A stretch of DNA of 64,000 nucleotides from Variovorax paradoxus (GCF_009755665.1 NZ_CP046622.1:434001-498000); one strand, 5' to 3'. Positions 20,943-30,667 are shown, counted from the stretch's first letter. Translations and numbers: made by a program. Notes: generated by a model not told the origin, from the letters alone.

Positions 20943-21652
20943 CCGGCCAAGCCCACGAACACGTTCTGCACGTCGTCGTTCGCGTCGATGGCCGCAAGAA
21001 AGACTTCGACCTCTTCCAGGTGTTCGGCGCTGAGGCTGGCGGGATCGACCGGGTTCTTGGGCTTGTAGCCCAGCTTGGCCGACAGCACGGTGAAGCCCTG
21101 GGCCGGCAGCGCGCGGCTCACGAGGTCGAGATCGGTGGGGTCGGTCAGGAACACCGTGGCTCCGTTCTCGCCGGCCGGCTCGAAATCTTGCGCACCCGCT
21201 TCGATGGCGGCCACCTCGGCGTCGGCATCCGGCCGCGAGGGTTCGGCCTCGATCATGCCCAGGTGGTCGAAATCCCATGAGACCGAGCCCGAGGTGCCCA
21301 ACTGCCCCTTGCGGAACAGCACGCGCATTTCAGGCGCAGTGCGGTTCACGTTGTCCGTGAGGCATTCGACCATCACGGGCACCTGGTGCGGCGCAAAGCC
21401 TTCGTAGATCACGTGCTCGAAATTCACCGCCTCGCCCGTGAGCCCGGCGCCCTTCTTGATGGCGCGGTCCAGCGTGTCCTTGGGCATCGACACCTTGCGG
21501 GCCTGCTCCACCACCAGCCGCAGCCGTGCGTTCGAGGCCGGATCGGCGCCGCTGCGAGCGGCGATCATGATTTCCTTGGCCAGCTTTCCGAACAGGCGGC
21601 CCTTGGCATTGGCGGCCAGGTCCTTGTGCTTTGCTTTCCACTGTGCGCCCAT
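20939..21652 (-). CDS. YebC/PmpR-family protein
   Basis: The 237-residue protein has the YebC hallmarks: [18 protein letters not shown] at the start, then [19 protein letters not shown] and [19 protein letters not shown]. Members were described as DNA-binding regulators and more recently as ribosome-associated factors helping translation of proline stretches. The N-terminal MGAQWKAKH, rather than MAGHSKW, marks the second YebC paralogue found in many Betaproteobacteria. It stands away from ruvC, unlike the main yebC. The stop codon overlaps that of the histidine kinase on the other strand. Confidence 0.92.
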   Translation of the reverse strand: MGAQWKAKHKDLAANAKGRLFGKLAKEIMIAARSGADPASNARLRLVVEQARKVSMPKDTLDRAIKKGAGLTGEAVNFEHVIYEGFAPHQVPVMVECLTDNVNRTAPEMRVLFRKGQLGTSGSVSWDFDHLGMIEAEPSRPDADAEVAAIEAGAQDFEPAGENGATVFLTDPTDLDLVSRALPAQGFTVLSAKLGYKPKNPVDPASLSAEHLEEVEVFLAAIDANDDVQNVFVGLAG

Positions 21653-22026
21653 GCTGATGTTCCTGTGTGTTGTGTGGACGGCGTTGCCTTGCCTGGCCTG
21701 CCTGGAGGAGGGCCGAGGGGCTGGACAGCCGGTTTGGGGCGACTACTTTAGCCGGAGCCCGCAGCCAGCGATTTTCTTCCAGGAAGCTCAGGTCTTCTGC
21801 CGCTAGGCACTGCCATTGTTTCCGTTCTGTGAACGCCGAGGTTCCTTTTGATGAGGGTTTTTACTTAGAGAACGGCGCACAATTCATCTCACAGACCGGC
21901 CCCCAAGCCGATCTGGGTGAACAGGGCCCCGAGCGAGGTGGCCGCCCCCCGAAGGGACGGTGACCCACCCAAGACCGGTTCGAAATCATCCAAAGTCAAA
22001 ACTGAACTGAATTGAAGGAAATCAAA
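21653..22026. other. 374-base intergenic region upstream of a secreted repeat protein
   Basis: I see no convincing coding sequence. The right end has a purine-rich ribosome-binding site (GAAGGAAAT, just before the ATG at 22027). The middle holds an AT-rich stretch (about 21840-21890) where a promoter for that gene would be expected. Confidence 0.4.
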
Positions 22027-22407
22027 ATGAACGCCTCGAAGATCCTCTCCGCCGTTGCTGTTGCCCTCATGGCCGTTGCCGGTGCCGCCCACGCCGAAAC
22101 CTATGAAGGCGTGCATCAACTGACCTCGGCCGCCAGCCGCGCCGAAGTCGCCAGCCAGGCCGTGGTTGCCGCACACAGCGCCAACCCCTATGCCACCGGT
22201 GCCAACGCTGGCCCGGCCCAAGTGTTCGTCTCGTCGAACAGCCGCGACACGGTCCGTGCCGGCGCTGTTGTAGCCGCCCGCAGCGCTGATCCGTACGCCG
22301 AAGGCGCTTCCGCCGGCGTCGCACCCATCGTCGCCAGCACGGTGGACCGCGCGACGGTGCGTGCCGCAGCCCGCGCTGCCGCTCGCGGCGACTCGCTGCC
22401 GCTGTAA
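22027..22407 (+). CDS. Small exported protein with 35-residue repeats
   Basis: This is a 126-residue protein whose signal peptide ends AGAAHA-ET at residue 23. The mature part is built from an imperfect 35-residue repeat. An arginine in SRAEV, SRDTV and DRATV falls at residues 38, 73 and 108, and NPY/DPY recurs at 53-55 and 88-90. The third copy is truncated. Similar small alanine-rich exported proteins are common in Comamonadaceae and Burkholderiales but have no known function. The gene is monocistronic, with its own terminator. It should be periplasmic or secreted. Low cysteine and high alanine content argue against an enzyme. Confidence 0.8.
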   Translation: MNASKILSAVAVALMAVAGAAHAETYEGVHQLTSAASRAEVASQAVVAAHSANPYATGANAGPAQVFVSSNSRDTVRAGAVVAARSADPYAEGASAGVAPIVASTVDRATVRAAARAAARGDSLPL

Positions 22408-22430
22408 TACCCGGCGAGCGCTCGCTCCAG

Positions 22431-22463
22431 AAGCCGGCCATGCGAAAGCGTGGCCGGCTTTTT
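22431..22463 (+). terminator. Intrinsic terminator after the repeat-protein gene
   Basis: AAGCCGGCCA (22431-22440) pairs perfectly with TGGCCGGCTT (22451-22460) across a 10-base loop, followed by T residues to 22463. Between it and the next gene (22464-22730) I see nothing further that I can name. Confidence 0.9.
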
Positions 22464-22730
22464 CATTTTCGCCATGCCGTCGGGCCGTCGGACCGTCAGC
22501 GCTCGGCGGCCGTCTGGCGAGATGAAGTCCATAGCCTGCAAAAGAGGCGGCGAGCATAGCCAGTCCTGCGTGCCGTGTTGGCCGTGGTTGATTCGCCACG
22601 TGGGCGGATGCTTTCGCACTACAACCAGGCCGCTGACCTGAACGGAGCATGCCGGGGTTTGGTCGCAGCCCGGTACGATCAGGTTCGCTGCCGCGGGCCT
22701 TCAGCCCTGCGCGCGTTGAACCGAATACGC

Positions 22731-23336
22731 ATGGCACTCACCCTCGACCCCGAAGACACACGCCAACGCATTCACGACCTGGTGTGGTCCGGCTTCCATC
22801 CGGACGGCGACATCGAACCGATGATCACCGACGAGTACCTCGACCCTGACGAACTCACGGCCGAAGACCGCGCCTGGGTCAGGACCGAAGTCGCTCGCGC
22901 CTGCGCCGACAAGCGCGCCGCCGAGGCCGGCTGGCCCGCGGAGACGGAGTACGACCGGCTCGAGGGAGTGTTTGCCCGGTTGCGCAGCGAAAAGGTCATT
23001 GCGCTGCACCGTGCCGGCAATTCCCTGGCCGACGGCCATGACGACGTGCGTGAACAGTGGCGCGCCGCCGGGCGGCTCGCGTCCGGTATTCGCGGCTGCT
23101 GCTTCTACCACTCGCAGGACCTCGACGCCGCCGTGCGCACCGGACGCCTGCACCTGGCATTCAGCGGCGGCATGATCCCCGAGACCGATCAGCGCGAGGC
23201 GAACACATTCATGATTGGAGACCGCATCGTCGAATTGCTGCGGGCCGCCGGCTTCGGTGCGCAATGGAGCCGCAACATCGACGAGCGCATCGAGGCCGAC
23301 CTGGGCCGGTGGCGCAAGCGAAGCCCCCCGGCCTGA
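22731..23336 (+). CDS. Conserved hypothetical protein (DUF6891-like)
   Basis: This is a 201-residue cytoplasmic protein with no signal peptide. Segments such as [15 protein letters not shown] near the start and [19 protein letters not shown] near residue 125 resemble a widespread uncharacterised family, probably DUF6891. I am fairly but not fully sure of that match. The open frame extends upstream, but the ATG at 22731 begins the conserved part. It stands 67 bases before the LLM oxidoreductase gene on the same strand and could be co-transcribed with it. No function is known. Confidence 0.72.
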   Translation: MALTLDPEDTRQRIHDLVWSGFHPDGDIEPMITDEYLDPDELTAEDRAWVRTEVARACADKRAAEAGWPAETEYDRLEGVFARLRSEKVIALHRAGNSLADGHDDVREQWRAAGRLASGIRGCCFYHSQDLDAAVRTGRLHLAFSGGMIPETDQREANTFMIGDRIVELLRAAGFGAQWSRNIDERIEADLGRWRKRSPPA

Positions 23337-23403
23337 GCTGCCTACCAGAGCGCGGAATAGCCTGCACAAGCAAGGACCGCCGGATCGCGCCATCATCCCG
23401 CCC

Positions 23404-24390
23404 ATGATTCCGTTCTCGATCCTCGACCTCTCCCCGATCACCGAGGGAAGCGACGCCGCGCAGTCGTTCCGCAACTCGCTCTCGCTTGCGCAGCACGGCG
23501 AAAAGCTGGGTTACACGCGTTACTGGCTGGCCGAGCACCACGGCATGCCGGGCATCGCGAGCGCCGCGACCGCGGTGCTGCTGTCGTACATCGGGGCGGG
23601 CACCTCGACCATCCGCATCGGTGCCGGCGGCGTGATGCTGCCCAACCATTCGCCGCTGGTGATTGCCGAGCAGTTCGGCACGCTGGAGTCGCTGTATCCG
23701 GGGCGCATCGACCTCGGCCTGGGCCGCGCGCCCGGCTCCGACCAGCGCACCGCGCGCGCGCTGCGCCGCAATCTCGAGTCCGACGCCGACCGCTTTCCGC
23801 AGGACGTGGTCGAGCTGATGGATTTCATGTCCAAGGAGCCCCAGCAGCCCGTGCGCGCGGTGCCCGGCGCGGGGCTCGAGGTGCCGGTGTGGATTCTGGG
23901 CTCGAGCACTTTCGGCGCCCAGTTGGCCGCGCACCTGGGCCTGCCTTATGCGTTTGCCTCGCACTTTGCGCCGCAGCAGCTCATGCAGGCGATCCAGATC
24001 TATCGCGAGACCTTCAAGCCCTCGGCCCAGTTGCAGAAGCCGTATGTGATGCTGGGCTTCAACGTGTTCGTGGCCGATACCGATGAAGAGGCGGAATTCC
24101 GCGCCACCTCATGGCAGCAGGCCTTCGTGAACCTGCGCAGCGGCCGGCCGGGGCGCCTGCCGCCGCCTGTCCAAAACTATCGGCAGAAGGTCGGCCCGGC
24201 GGAGAACGCGCTGCTCGACTCGGTGCTGTCGTGTTCGGCCGTGGGCTCGCCTGCCAGGGTGCGCGAAGGCGTGCAGGCCTTCATCGAACGCACGGGCGCG
24301 GACGAGCTGATGATCACCTCGCAGGTGTTCGACCACGTGGCGCGGCTGCGCTCCTACGAGCTGCTGGCCGGCCTGCGCAGCCAGGGCTGA
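23404..24390 (+). CDS. LLM-class flavin-dependent oxidoreductase (luciferase-like)
   Basis: The 328-residue protein has the luciferase-like monooxygenase fold of bacterial MsnO8/YhbW-type proteins. Markers include [17 protein letters not shown] near residue 40, [16 protein letters not shown] near 70 and [17 protein letters not shown] near 97. Such enzymes use FMN and reductant to oxidise small organic substrates; the substrate is not known. The start at 23404 begins directly with the first beta strand ([11 protein letters not shown]), and the upstream frame overlapping the previous gene is discarded. mnmA follows after 50 bases. Confidence 0.9.
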   Translation: MIPFSILDLSPITEGSDAAQSFRNSLSLAQHGEKLGYTRYWLAEHHGMPGIASAATAVLLSYIGAGTSTIRIGAGGVMLPNHSPLVIAEQFGTLESLYPGRIDLGLGRAPGSDQRTARALRRNLESDADRFPQDVVELMDFMSKEPQQPVRAVPGAGLEVPVWILGSSTFGAQLAAHLGLPYAFASHFAPQQLMQAIQIYRETFKPSAQLQKPYVMLGFNVFVADTDEEAEFRATSWQQAFVNLRSGRPGRLPPPVQNYRQKVGPAENALLDSVLSCSAVGSPARVREGVQAFIERTGADELMITSQVFDHVARLRSYELLAGLRSQG

Positions 24391-24440
24391 TTTCCCCCAC
24401 GCCGCCCGCCCCGGTGCGGGGCTGGGACAATGGCGGGCTT

Positions 24441-25553
24441 ATGGAAAAGCAACGGATCGTGGTGGGACTGAGCGGCGGAGTCGATTCCGCGGTGACGGCG
24501 CACCTGCTCAAGAAGCAGGGGCACGAGGTGGTCGGCATCTTCATGAAGAACTGGGAAGACGACGACGACAGCGAATACTGCTCGTCGAACATCGACTTCG
24601 TGGACGCCGCCAGCGTGGCCGACGTGCTCGGCATCGAGATCGAGCACGTCAATTTCGCGGCCGACTACAAGGATCGCGTATTCGCCGAATTCCTGCGTGA
24701 ATACAAGGCCGGCCGCACCCCCAACCCCGACGTGCTGTGCAATGCCGAGATCAAGTTCAAGGCCTTTCTCGATCATGCAATGCGCCTGGGGGCAGAGAAA
24801 ATCGCCACCGGCCACTACGCGCGCGTGCGCCTGAACGAGGCCACGGGCAGGCACGAACTCCTCAAGGGGCTCGACCCGTCCAAGGACCAGAGCTACTTTT
24901 TGCACCGGCTCAATCAGGCGCAGCTGTCGAAAACGTTGTTTCCCGTGGGCGAACTGCACAAGACGGAAGTGCGCCGCATTGCCGAAGAGATCGGCCTGCC
25001 CAACGCGAAGAAGAAGGATTCGACCGGCATCTGCTTCATCGGCGAGCGGCCGTTCCGCGAGTTCCTGAACCGCTACATCTCCAAGGAGCCGGGCCCGATC
25101 AAAGACGACCGCGGCCGCAAGCTCGGCGAGCACCAGGGCCTGAGCTTCTACACGCTGGGCCAGCGGCAGGGGCTGGGCATCGGCGGCGTCAAGGACAAGG
25201 GCGCGCAGCGTGGTTCGGGCGACCACTCGCCGTGGTTCGTGGCGCGCAAGGACGTCGAAAAGAACACGCTCTGGGTGGTGCAGGGCCATGACCATCCTTG
25301 GCTGCTGTCTTCTGCGCTCACGGCCGGCGATGCGAGCTGGGTCTCCGGCGAGGCGCCCGCACCGGGCAGCTACGGCTCCAAGGCGCGCTACCGCCAGGCC
25401 GATGCACCGTGCGATCTGAGCGGAACGGACGATGCCGGAGCCGAGGCGGCCTTCAGCCTGCGCTTCGGCGACCCGCAGTGGGCCGTCACGCCCGGCCAGT
25501 CGGCCGTGCTCTACGACGGCGAGCGCTGCCTGGGGGGCGGCGTCATCGTCTGA
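24441..25553 (+). CDS. mnmA: tRNA-specific 2-thiouridylase MnmA
   Basis: MnmA adds sulphur to U34 of Lys, Glu and Gln tRNAs. The 370-residue protein has the PP-loop [12 protein letters not shown] near residue 9. The two catalytic cysteines are in [12 protein letters not shown] (about residue 100) and [12 protein letters not shown] (about residue 198), and the C-terminal barrel is complete. A GACAAT hexamer at 24425-24430 a few bases before the ATG may be a -10 element, implying a very short leader. It faces a Nudix gene of the NudJ type; nudJ and mnmA are also neighbours in E. coli. Confidence 0.97.
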   Translation: MEKQRIVVGLSGGVDSAVTAHLLKKQGHEVVGIFMKNWEDDDDSEYCSSNIDFVDAASVADVLGIEIEHVNFAADYKDRVFAEFLREYKAGRTPNPDVLCNAEIKFKAFLDHAMRLGAEKIATGHYARVRLNEATGRHELLKGLDPSKDQSYFLHRLNQAQLSKTLFPVGELHKTEVRRIAEEIGLPNAKKKDSTGICFIGERPFREFLNRYISKEPGPIKDDRGRKLGEHQGLSFYTLGQRQGLGIGGVKDKGAQRGSGDHSPWFVARKDVEKNTLWVVQGHDHPWLLSSALTAGDASWVSGEAPAPGSYGSKARYRQADAPCDLSGTDDAGAEAAFSLRFGDPQWAVTPGQSAVLYDGERCLGGGVIV

Positions 25554-25580
25554 TTCGTGCGAAGGCGTGCGCTGCAGCCT

Positions 25581-26060
25581 TCAGCGCACCGATTCATCGA
25601 CGTGAATCAGCTCGAGCGGATACCGCTTCCCGGCCAGATAGTCTTCCACGCACTGCAAAAGCAGCGGGCTGCGGTGGCGCGGCACGCTGGCGCGAATTTC
25701 ATCGGCGCTCATCCACACGGTGCGCACAATGCCTTCGTCGAGCGCCCGGCCTGTTTCTTCCGGGCCGAGCGTTCCGGCAAAGGCAAAGCGCATGTAGGTC
25801 ACGTCTTCCTTGCTGCCGGTGCGATGGCTCGAGCGCGCCATGTAGATGCCGATCAGCGCGGTGGGCGTGAAGGCGTGGGCGGTTTCTTCGAGCGTTTCGC
25901 GGGCACAGCCCTCGACGGGCGATTCGCCGGGGTCGAGGTGCCCCGCCGGCGTGTTGAGCCGGAGGCCTTGGGCCGTGTGCTCCTCGATCAGCAGAAAGCG
26001 GCCGTCTTGCTCGATGACCGCAGCCACGGTGACATTGGGTTTCCAGCGCGAGGTCGTCAT
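25581..26060 (-). CDS. Nudix hydrolase, NudJ-like
   Basis: The 159-residue phosphohydrolase has a nearly canonical Nudix box, GHLDPGESPVEGCARETLEE, with RETLEET; the usual glycine after REXXEEX is alanine. NudJ-type enzymes hydrolyse nucleoside di- and triphosphates and thiamine pyrophosphate precursors. The start at 26060 (MTTSRWKPN) matches the family N-terminus, and a longer frame to 26087 overlaps the upstream gene. Proximity to mnmA, as in enteric bacteria, supports a NudJ assignment, although here the genes converge. Confidence 0.85.
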   Translation of the reverse strand: MTTSRWKPNVTVAAVIEQDGRFLLIEEHTAQGLRLNTPAGHLDPGESPVEGCARETLEETAHAFTPTALIGIYMARSSHRTGSKEDVTYMRFAFAGTLGPEETGRALDEGIVRTVWMSADEIRASVPRHRSPLLLQCVEDYLAGKRYPLELIHVDESVR

Positions 26061-26073
26061 CGTCTTGGGCTTT

Positions 26074-26511
26074 CTAGCGCAGCACATAACCGCTGAAGCG
26101 CCAGACGCGGTCGCGGTCCAGGTGAAAGCTCACGAGTTCGCGCAGGGTGCCGTCGGGCTTGTTGCTGAAACGGGTCTCGTACTCGATGCTGACATACTGG
26201 CCGGCCGTGTCGGTTTCCGGGTCGGCCACCGCCTGGCGGTTGACTGCAACCCATGTGCGCTGCAAAGGCGCGCCGAGCGGCGAACGGCTCCTGGAAACCC
26301 TGGCCAGGAAGTCAGTGCGGGTCACGCGCTTGCGGGTTGCCGGAGTGGCACCCTCCCAGAGTTCGTCGGCCTTGCCCTGGTCGATCATCTGGATTGCCTG
26401 GATTCCGCCTCGTACCATGTCGCTGGCTTCCACGTCTTGCGCGGCTGCGGCGCCGACGAGAAGGCTCCAGAACATCGCGGCAATCAGCAGCCGCCTGGCG
26501 GTTGGTTTCAT
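26074..26511 (-). CDS. Exported DUF4019-like protein
   Basis: The 145-residue protein has a signal peptide (ARRLLIAAMFWSLLVGAAAAQ) and a compact mature domain. The domain contains KADELWEGATPATRKRVTRTDF and a C-terminal strand RVWRFSGYVLR, which resembles the uncharacterised DUF4019 family. It should be periplasmic. An ATG at 26520 would add three residues. It lies 13 bases upstream of the Nudix gene and 121 bases downstream of a regulator gene, all leftward, so these three may form an operon. No function is known. Confidence 0.75.
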   Translation of the reverse strand: MKPTARRLLIAAMFWSLLVGAAAAQDVEASDMVRGGIQAIQMIDQGKADELWEGATPATRKRVTRTDFLARVSRSRSPLGAPLQRTWVAVNRQAVADPETDTAGQYVSIEYETRFSNKPDGTLRELVSFHLDRDRVWRFSGYVLR

Positions 26512-26632
26512 CGATTTCATTCCTGTGGCTGTCGAAGCAAGCAATTGGAGACAGTATCTACGCAGAGATTCCCCGCTTGGTCGAGCCAACGTGGCCGTGC
26601 CGCCGGTACGCGCGGCGCAATCTGCGCTTCGC

Positions 26633-27346
26633 CTAGCGCGCGAGCAAGCCGGAACGTGTGTTCGGCTCCACGGTTTCCAGCCTGTAGCCCATGCCGTAGA
26701 TGGCCAGCAGCAGGAACCCGCTCGACGGGCGCAAGGCGAGCTTGGTTCTCAGGCGCGAGACATGGGTGTCGAGCGATCGTGAGAGCGCCTCCACGCCAAG
26801 ACCCCACACTGCCTCATGAAGATGCTCGCGCGACAGCAGGCGGCCCATGTTCTGGAACAGGAAAAGAGCGAGTTCGTACTCGCGGTTTTTGAGGTCGACC
26901 TGCACGCCCTTGACCTTCAGGACGCGCGACGGCGGGTAGAAGTGGTAATCGCCGAACACCAGTTCCACCTCGTGCTGGGCGGGGTAAGACCGGCGCAGGA
27001 GTGCGTTGACCCGGGCTTCGAGCTCCTTGGCATGGTCCGGATTGGCCATGAAGTCGTCGGCGCCGGCGTTGAGCCCTTCAACCACCTCGGGGTCGTCGCG
27101 CTCCGCGTTGACAAAAAGAATGGGAAGGCGGCTCTTGAGGTCGTTACGGACGGTCTTCACCACGTCGATGCCCCGGATGTCGGGCAACCCCCAGTCGAGA
27201 ATCAGGAGATCGAAGGTTTGCCGGCGCAGTGCCTGCAGCAGTGTCCGTCCTTCGGTGTAAGGGTGGCATTCGTGCCCGAACCCCGCCATTGCCTGATTGA
27301 TCAGGTGAAGCTGATCAGGCTCGTGATCAAGTACTGCGATACGCAT
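26633..27346 (-). CDS. OmpR-family response regulator with atypical receiver
   Basis: This 237-residue regulator has an N-terminal receiver (residues 1-120) and a C-terminal winged helix (about 135-230, with DLKNREYELALFLFQN and LDTHVSRLRTKL). The acidic pocket (LDHEPD) and phosphoacceptor aspartate (about D51, in LLILDWGLPD) are present. The conserved switch threonine is asparagine (ILFVNAERD), and the invariant lysine of the usual KP pair is also asparagine (DDFMANPDH). Phosphorylation-driven switching may therefore be weak or absent. No histidine kinase is adjacent. The ATG at 27346 begins the receiver; the frame is open to 27430. Confidence 0.9.
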   Translation of the reverse strand: MRIAVLDHEPDQLHLINQAMAGFGHECHPYTEGRTLLQALRRQTFDLLILDWGLPDIRGIDVVKTVRNDLKSRLPILFVNAERDDPEVVEGLNAGADDFMANPDHAKELEARVNALLRRSYPAQHEVELVFGDYHFYPPSRVLKVKGVQVDLKNREYELALFLFQNMGRLLSREHLHEAVWGLGVEALSRSLDTHVSRLRTKLALRPSSGFLLLAIYGMGYRLETVEPNTRSGLLAR

Positions 27347-27750
27347 TCCGTCCCCTTCTTCCGACCGTGCAGCCTCTGAGTGCTGTCGAAGAAGTGTATC
27401 TATCTGCGTCTGCGGCAATGAACGTTGCATGCAATTAATGCACGTTATTGAACTTTATCCCGGCAAACTGACAGCAGTTGGGAACAATTGAAAACAAATC
27501 TGTTTTTCCGAGAGGCGCGCGCTCTGCGTTCTGATCGGCCCATGAAAACAACATACGTGGCCTCATTGCGCCTGCCTATGGGCGACCGTGATTCCGGCCC
27601 CCGGAACCGCTAGCATTTATGTAGCTACAAACGCAATGATCACGGTCATCAAGCGCCAATAGATACTGCGATTCAGGCGACAGTGGTGGCCGTAATCTTG
27701 CTGTAAGCTCTGCCCGCGTTCCGTGTTGCCCTTGCCCTGAGGAGATTTCT
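27347..27750. other. 404-base divergent intergenic region before pntAA
   Basis: No gene is supported here. The region is comparatively AT-rich between about 27430 and 27510 and should hold the promoters for the leftward regulator and the rightward pnt operon. A perfect 10-bp palindrome TGTAGCTACA lies at 27620-27629. A ribosome-binding site (GAGGAGAT) precedes the pntAA start. A 23-codon frame beginning at 27542 has no good ribosome-binding site and I do not call it. Confidence 0.4.
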
Positions 27751-28881
27751 ATGCTGATAGGCGTGCCTGCCGAAACGACGGCCGGCGAAACCCGTGTGGC
27801 CGTTACACCCGAAACGGTGAAGAAACTTGTCACTGCGGGGCACACGATTCGCGTGCAGTCCGGAGCCGGCGTTGCAGCCAGCGTCACCGATGCCGCCTAC
27901 ATTGCAGCCGGTGCTGAAATCACCGACGTGGCGGGCGCCTTCGGGGCCGACATGGTGCTCAAGGTGCGCTCGCCGAATGACGCCGAAGCCGCGCTCATGA
28001 AGCCGGGCACCGTCGTCATTGGCATGCTCAACCCCTTCGACGCCGCCGGCCTGCAGCGGCTGGCCACGGCCGGGCTCACCGCCTTTGCGCTCGAAGCCGC
28101 CCCCCGCACCACCCGGGCCCAGAGCATGGACGTGCTCAGCTCGCAGGCCAACATTGCGGGCTACAAGGCCGTGATCATGGCGGCCGACAAATACCAGCGC
28201 TTCTTTCCCATGCTGATGACCGCCGCCGGCACCGTGAAGGCGGCACGCGTGGTCATCCTGGGCGTGGGCGTGGCGGGCCTGCAGGCCATCGCCACGGCCA
28301 AGCGCCTGGGCGCGGTCATCGAAGCTTCGGACGTGCGCCCGAGCGTGAAGGAGCAGATCGAATCGCTCGGCGGCAAGTTCATCGAAGTGTCCTACGACAC
28401 CGACGAGGAGAAAGAAGCCGCCGTGGGCGTCGGCGGCTACGCCAAGCCCATGCCCGCGAGCTGGCTCGCGCGCCAACAGGTCGAGGTGGCCAAGCGCGTG
28501 GCGCTGGCCGACATCGTCATCAGCACCGCGCTCATTCCCGGCCGCGCGGCACCCACGCTCATCACCGAGGACATGGTCAAGTCCATGAAGCCCGGCTCGG
28601 TGATCGTCGACATTGCCGCCGGCAAGGGTCCGGACGGCATGGGCGGCAACTGCCCGCTGTCGGAGGCCGACCGCACGGTGGTGAAGCACGGCGTGACCAT
28701 CGTGGGCGAAACCAATCTTCCCGCGCTGGTGGCGGCCGATGCGTCGGCGCTCTATGCGCGCAACGTGCTGGACTTCCTCAAGCTCATCGTCACCAAGGAG
28801 GGCGCGCTCAAGATCGACCTCGAGGACGACATCGTCGCCGCCTGCCGCGTTGCGCACGACGGCCAGGTCACGAAGAAGTAA
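27751..28881 (+). CDS. pntAA: NAD(P) transhydrogenase subunit alpha part 1
   Basis: The 376-residue soluble subunit binds NAD(H) in the proton-translocating transhydrogenase that makes NADPH from NADH at the inner membrane. It begins LIGVPAETTAGETRVAVTPE, shared with alanine dehydrogenases, and has the Rossmann motif VVILGVGVAGLQAI near residue 168. It ends before the membrane part, so the alpha subunit is split as in Rhodospirillum, unlike the fused E. coli PntA. pntAB and pntB follow in the same operon. Confidence 0.96.
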   Translation: MLIGVPAETTAGETRVAVTPETVKKLVTAGHTIRVQSGAGVAASVTDAAYIAAGAEITDVAGAFGADMVLKVRSPNDAEAALMKPGTVVIGMLNPFDAAGLQRLATAGLTAFALEAAPRTTRAQSMDVLSSQANIAGYKAVIMAADKYQRFFPMLMTAAGTVKAARVVILGVGVAGLQAIATAKRLGAVIEASDVRPSVKEQIESLGGKFIEVSYDTDEEKEAAVGVGGYAKPMPASWLARQQVEVAKRVALADIVISTALIPGRAAPTLITEDMVKSMKPGSVIVDIAAGKGPDGMGGNCPLSEADRTVVKHGVTIVGETNLPALVAADASALYARNVLDFLKLIVTKEGALKIDLEDDIVAACRVAHDGQVTKK

Positions 28882-28916
28882 GCGGCCCCCCAGCGTTCGA
28901 ACGAGGAGAAGAACCC

Positions 28917-29246
28917 ATGGACATCGTTTCCCACACAGTCATCAACCTGATCATCTTCGTGCTGGCCATCTACGTGGGCTACCACGTGGTGTGGACGGTG
29001 ACGCCCGCGCTGCACACGCCGCTCATGGCGGTGACCAACGCGATCTCGGCCATCGTGATCGTGGGCGCCATGCTCGCGGCGGCGCTCACCGAAACCGGCC
29101 TGGGCAAGACCATGGGCGTGCTGGCGGTGGCGCTGGCCGCGGTGAACGTCTTCGGCGGCTTCCTCGTCACGCGGCGCATGCTCGAGATGTTCAAGAAGAA
29201 AGAAAAGAAGGCCGCACCCAAGGCTGAAGAGGGAGTCGCCAAGTGA
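28917..29246 (+). CDS. pntAB: NAD(P) transhydrogenase subunit alpha part 2
   Basis: The 109-residue membrane subunit carries about three transmembrane helices (INLIIFVLAIYVGYHVVW, LMAVTNAISAIVIVGAMLAA, VLAVALAAVNVFGGFLVTRR) of the proton channel. A lysine-rich tail follows (KKKEKKAAPK). The ATG at 28917 has a GAGGAGAA ribosome-binding site. The stop overlaps the pntB start (GTGA), so the subunits are made in step. Confidence 0.94.
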   Translation: MDIVSHTVINLIIFVLAIYVGYHVVWTVTPALHTPLMAVTNAISAIVIVGAMLAAALTETGLGKTMGVLAVALAAVNVFGGFLVTRRMLEMFKKKEKKAAPKAEEGVAK

Positions 29247-30667
29247 GCATGAATCTCGTCACGCTGCTGTACCTCGTTGCCAGCATCTGCTTCATCCAGG
29301 CCCTGAAGGGCCTCTCCCATCCCACCACCTCCATCCGGGGCAACGTCTTCGGCATGACCGGCATGGCCATTGCCGTGCTGACGACCGGCGCGCTCATCTA
29401 CAAGCTGGCGGGCGGCAGCCTCACCGGCCTGGGCTACGTGCTGGTTGCGCTGGTGCTGGGCGGCGGCCTGGGTGCCTATATGGCCAACAAGGTCGAGATG
29501 ACCAAGATGCCCGAGCTGGTCGCCTTCATGCACAGCATGATCGGCCTGGCCGCGGTGTTCATCGCCGTGGCGGCCGTGGCCGAGCCGTATGCCTTCAACA
29601 TCACGCCCAAGGGCGAGATGATTCCCGCGGGCAACCGGCTCGAGCTGTTCCTGGGTGCGGCGATCGGCGCCATCACCTTCAGCGGCTCTGTCATCGCCTT
29701 CGGCAAGCTGTCGGGCAAGTACAAGTTCCGCCTGTTCCAGGGCGCGCCGGTGCAGTTTGCCGGCCAGCACATGCTGAATCTGGTGCTCGGCGTGGCCACC
29801 ATCGGGCTGGGCCTGGTGTTCATGTTCACCGAAAGCTGGCCCGCCTTCTTCGCGATGCTGGCGCTGGCCTTCGTGATGGGCGTGCTCATCATCATTCCGA
29901 TCGGCGGCGCCGACATGCCGGTGGTGGTGTCGATGCTCAACAGCTACTCGGGCTGGGCGGCGGCGGGCATCGGTTTCAGCCTGAACAACGCAATGCTGAT
30001 CGTGGCCGGTTCGCTGGTGGGCTCTTCGGGCGCAATCCTGAGCTACATCATGTGCAAGGCCATGAACCGCTCGTTCTTCAACGTGATCCTGGGCGGCTTC
30101 GGCGGCGACGCAGCCGCAGCCACAGGCGGCGCGAAGGAGCAGCGTCCGGTCAAGAGCGGCAGCGCCGACGACGCAGCCTTCGTGCTCGGCAATGCCGAGA
30201 CGGTGGTCATCGTGCCGGGCTACGGCCTGGCGGTGGCACGTGCGCAGCATGCAGTGAAGGAACTGGCGCAAAAGCTCACCGACAAGGGCATTACCGTGAA
30301 GTACGCCATTCACCCGGTGGCCGGCCGCATGCCGGGCCACATGAACGTGCTGCTGGCCGAGGCCGAGGTGCCGTACGACCAGGTGTTCGAAATGGAAGAC
30401 ATCAACGGCGAATTCGGCCAGGCCGACGTGGCCATCATCCTGGGCGCCAACGACGTGGTGAACCCCGCCGCGCACACCAAGGGCAGCCCGATCTACGGCA
30501 TGCCGATTCTCGAAGCCTACAAGGCCAAGACGGTGATCGTGAACAAGCGCTCCATGGCGGCGGGCTATGCCGGCCTGGACAACGAGCTCTTCTACATGGA
30601 CAAGACGATGATGGTCTTTGGCGATGCGAAAAAAGTAGTGGAAGATATGGGCAAGGCCATCGAATAG
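29243..30667 (+). CDS. pntB: NAD(P) transhydrogenase subunit beta
   Basis: The 474-residue subunit has an N-terminal membrane domain of about eight helices and a C-terminal NADP(H)-binding domain from about residue 290. The NADP motif is VIVPGYGLAVARAQHAV, followed by YAIHPVAGRMPGHMNVLLAE. The start is a GTG at 29243 overlapping the pntAB stop; an ATG two codons on is the alternative. It is the last gene of the operon and a terminator follows. Confidence 0.96.
   Translation: MSMNLVTLLYLVASICFIQALKGLSHPTTSIRGNVFGMTGMAIAVLTTGALIYKLAGGSLTGLGYVLVALVLGGGLGAYMANKVEMTKMPELVAFMHSMIGLAAVFIAVAAVAEPYAFNITPKGEMIPAGNRLELFLGAAIGAITFSGSVIAFGKLSGKYKFRLFQGAPVQFAGQHMLNLVLGVATIGLGLVFMFTESWPAFFAMLALAFVMGVLIIIPIGGADMPVVVSMLNSYSGWAAAGIGFSLNNAMLIVAGSLVGSSGAILSYIMCKAMNRSFFNVILGGFGGDAAAATGGAKEQRPVKSGSADDAAFVLGNAETVVIVPGYGLAVARAQHAVKELAQKLTDKGITVKYAIHPVAGRMPGHMNVLLAEAEVPYDQVFEMEDINGEFGQADVAIILGANDVVNPAAHTKGSPIYGMPILEAYKAKTVIVNKRSMAAGYAGLDNELFYMDKTMMVFGDAKKVVEDMGKAIE

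Noticed and set aside
27542..27613. 23-codon frame before pntAA
   Set aside because: No good ribosome-binding site and no sign of a domain.
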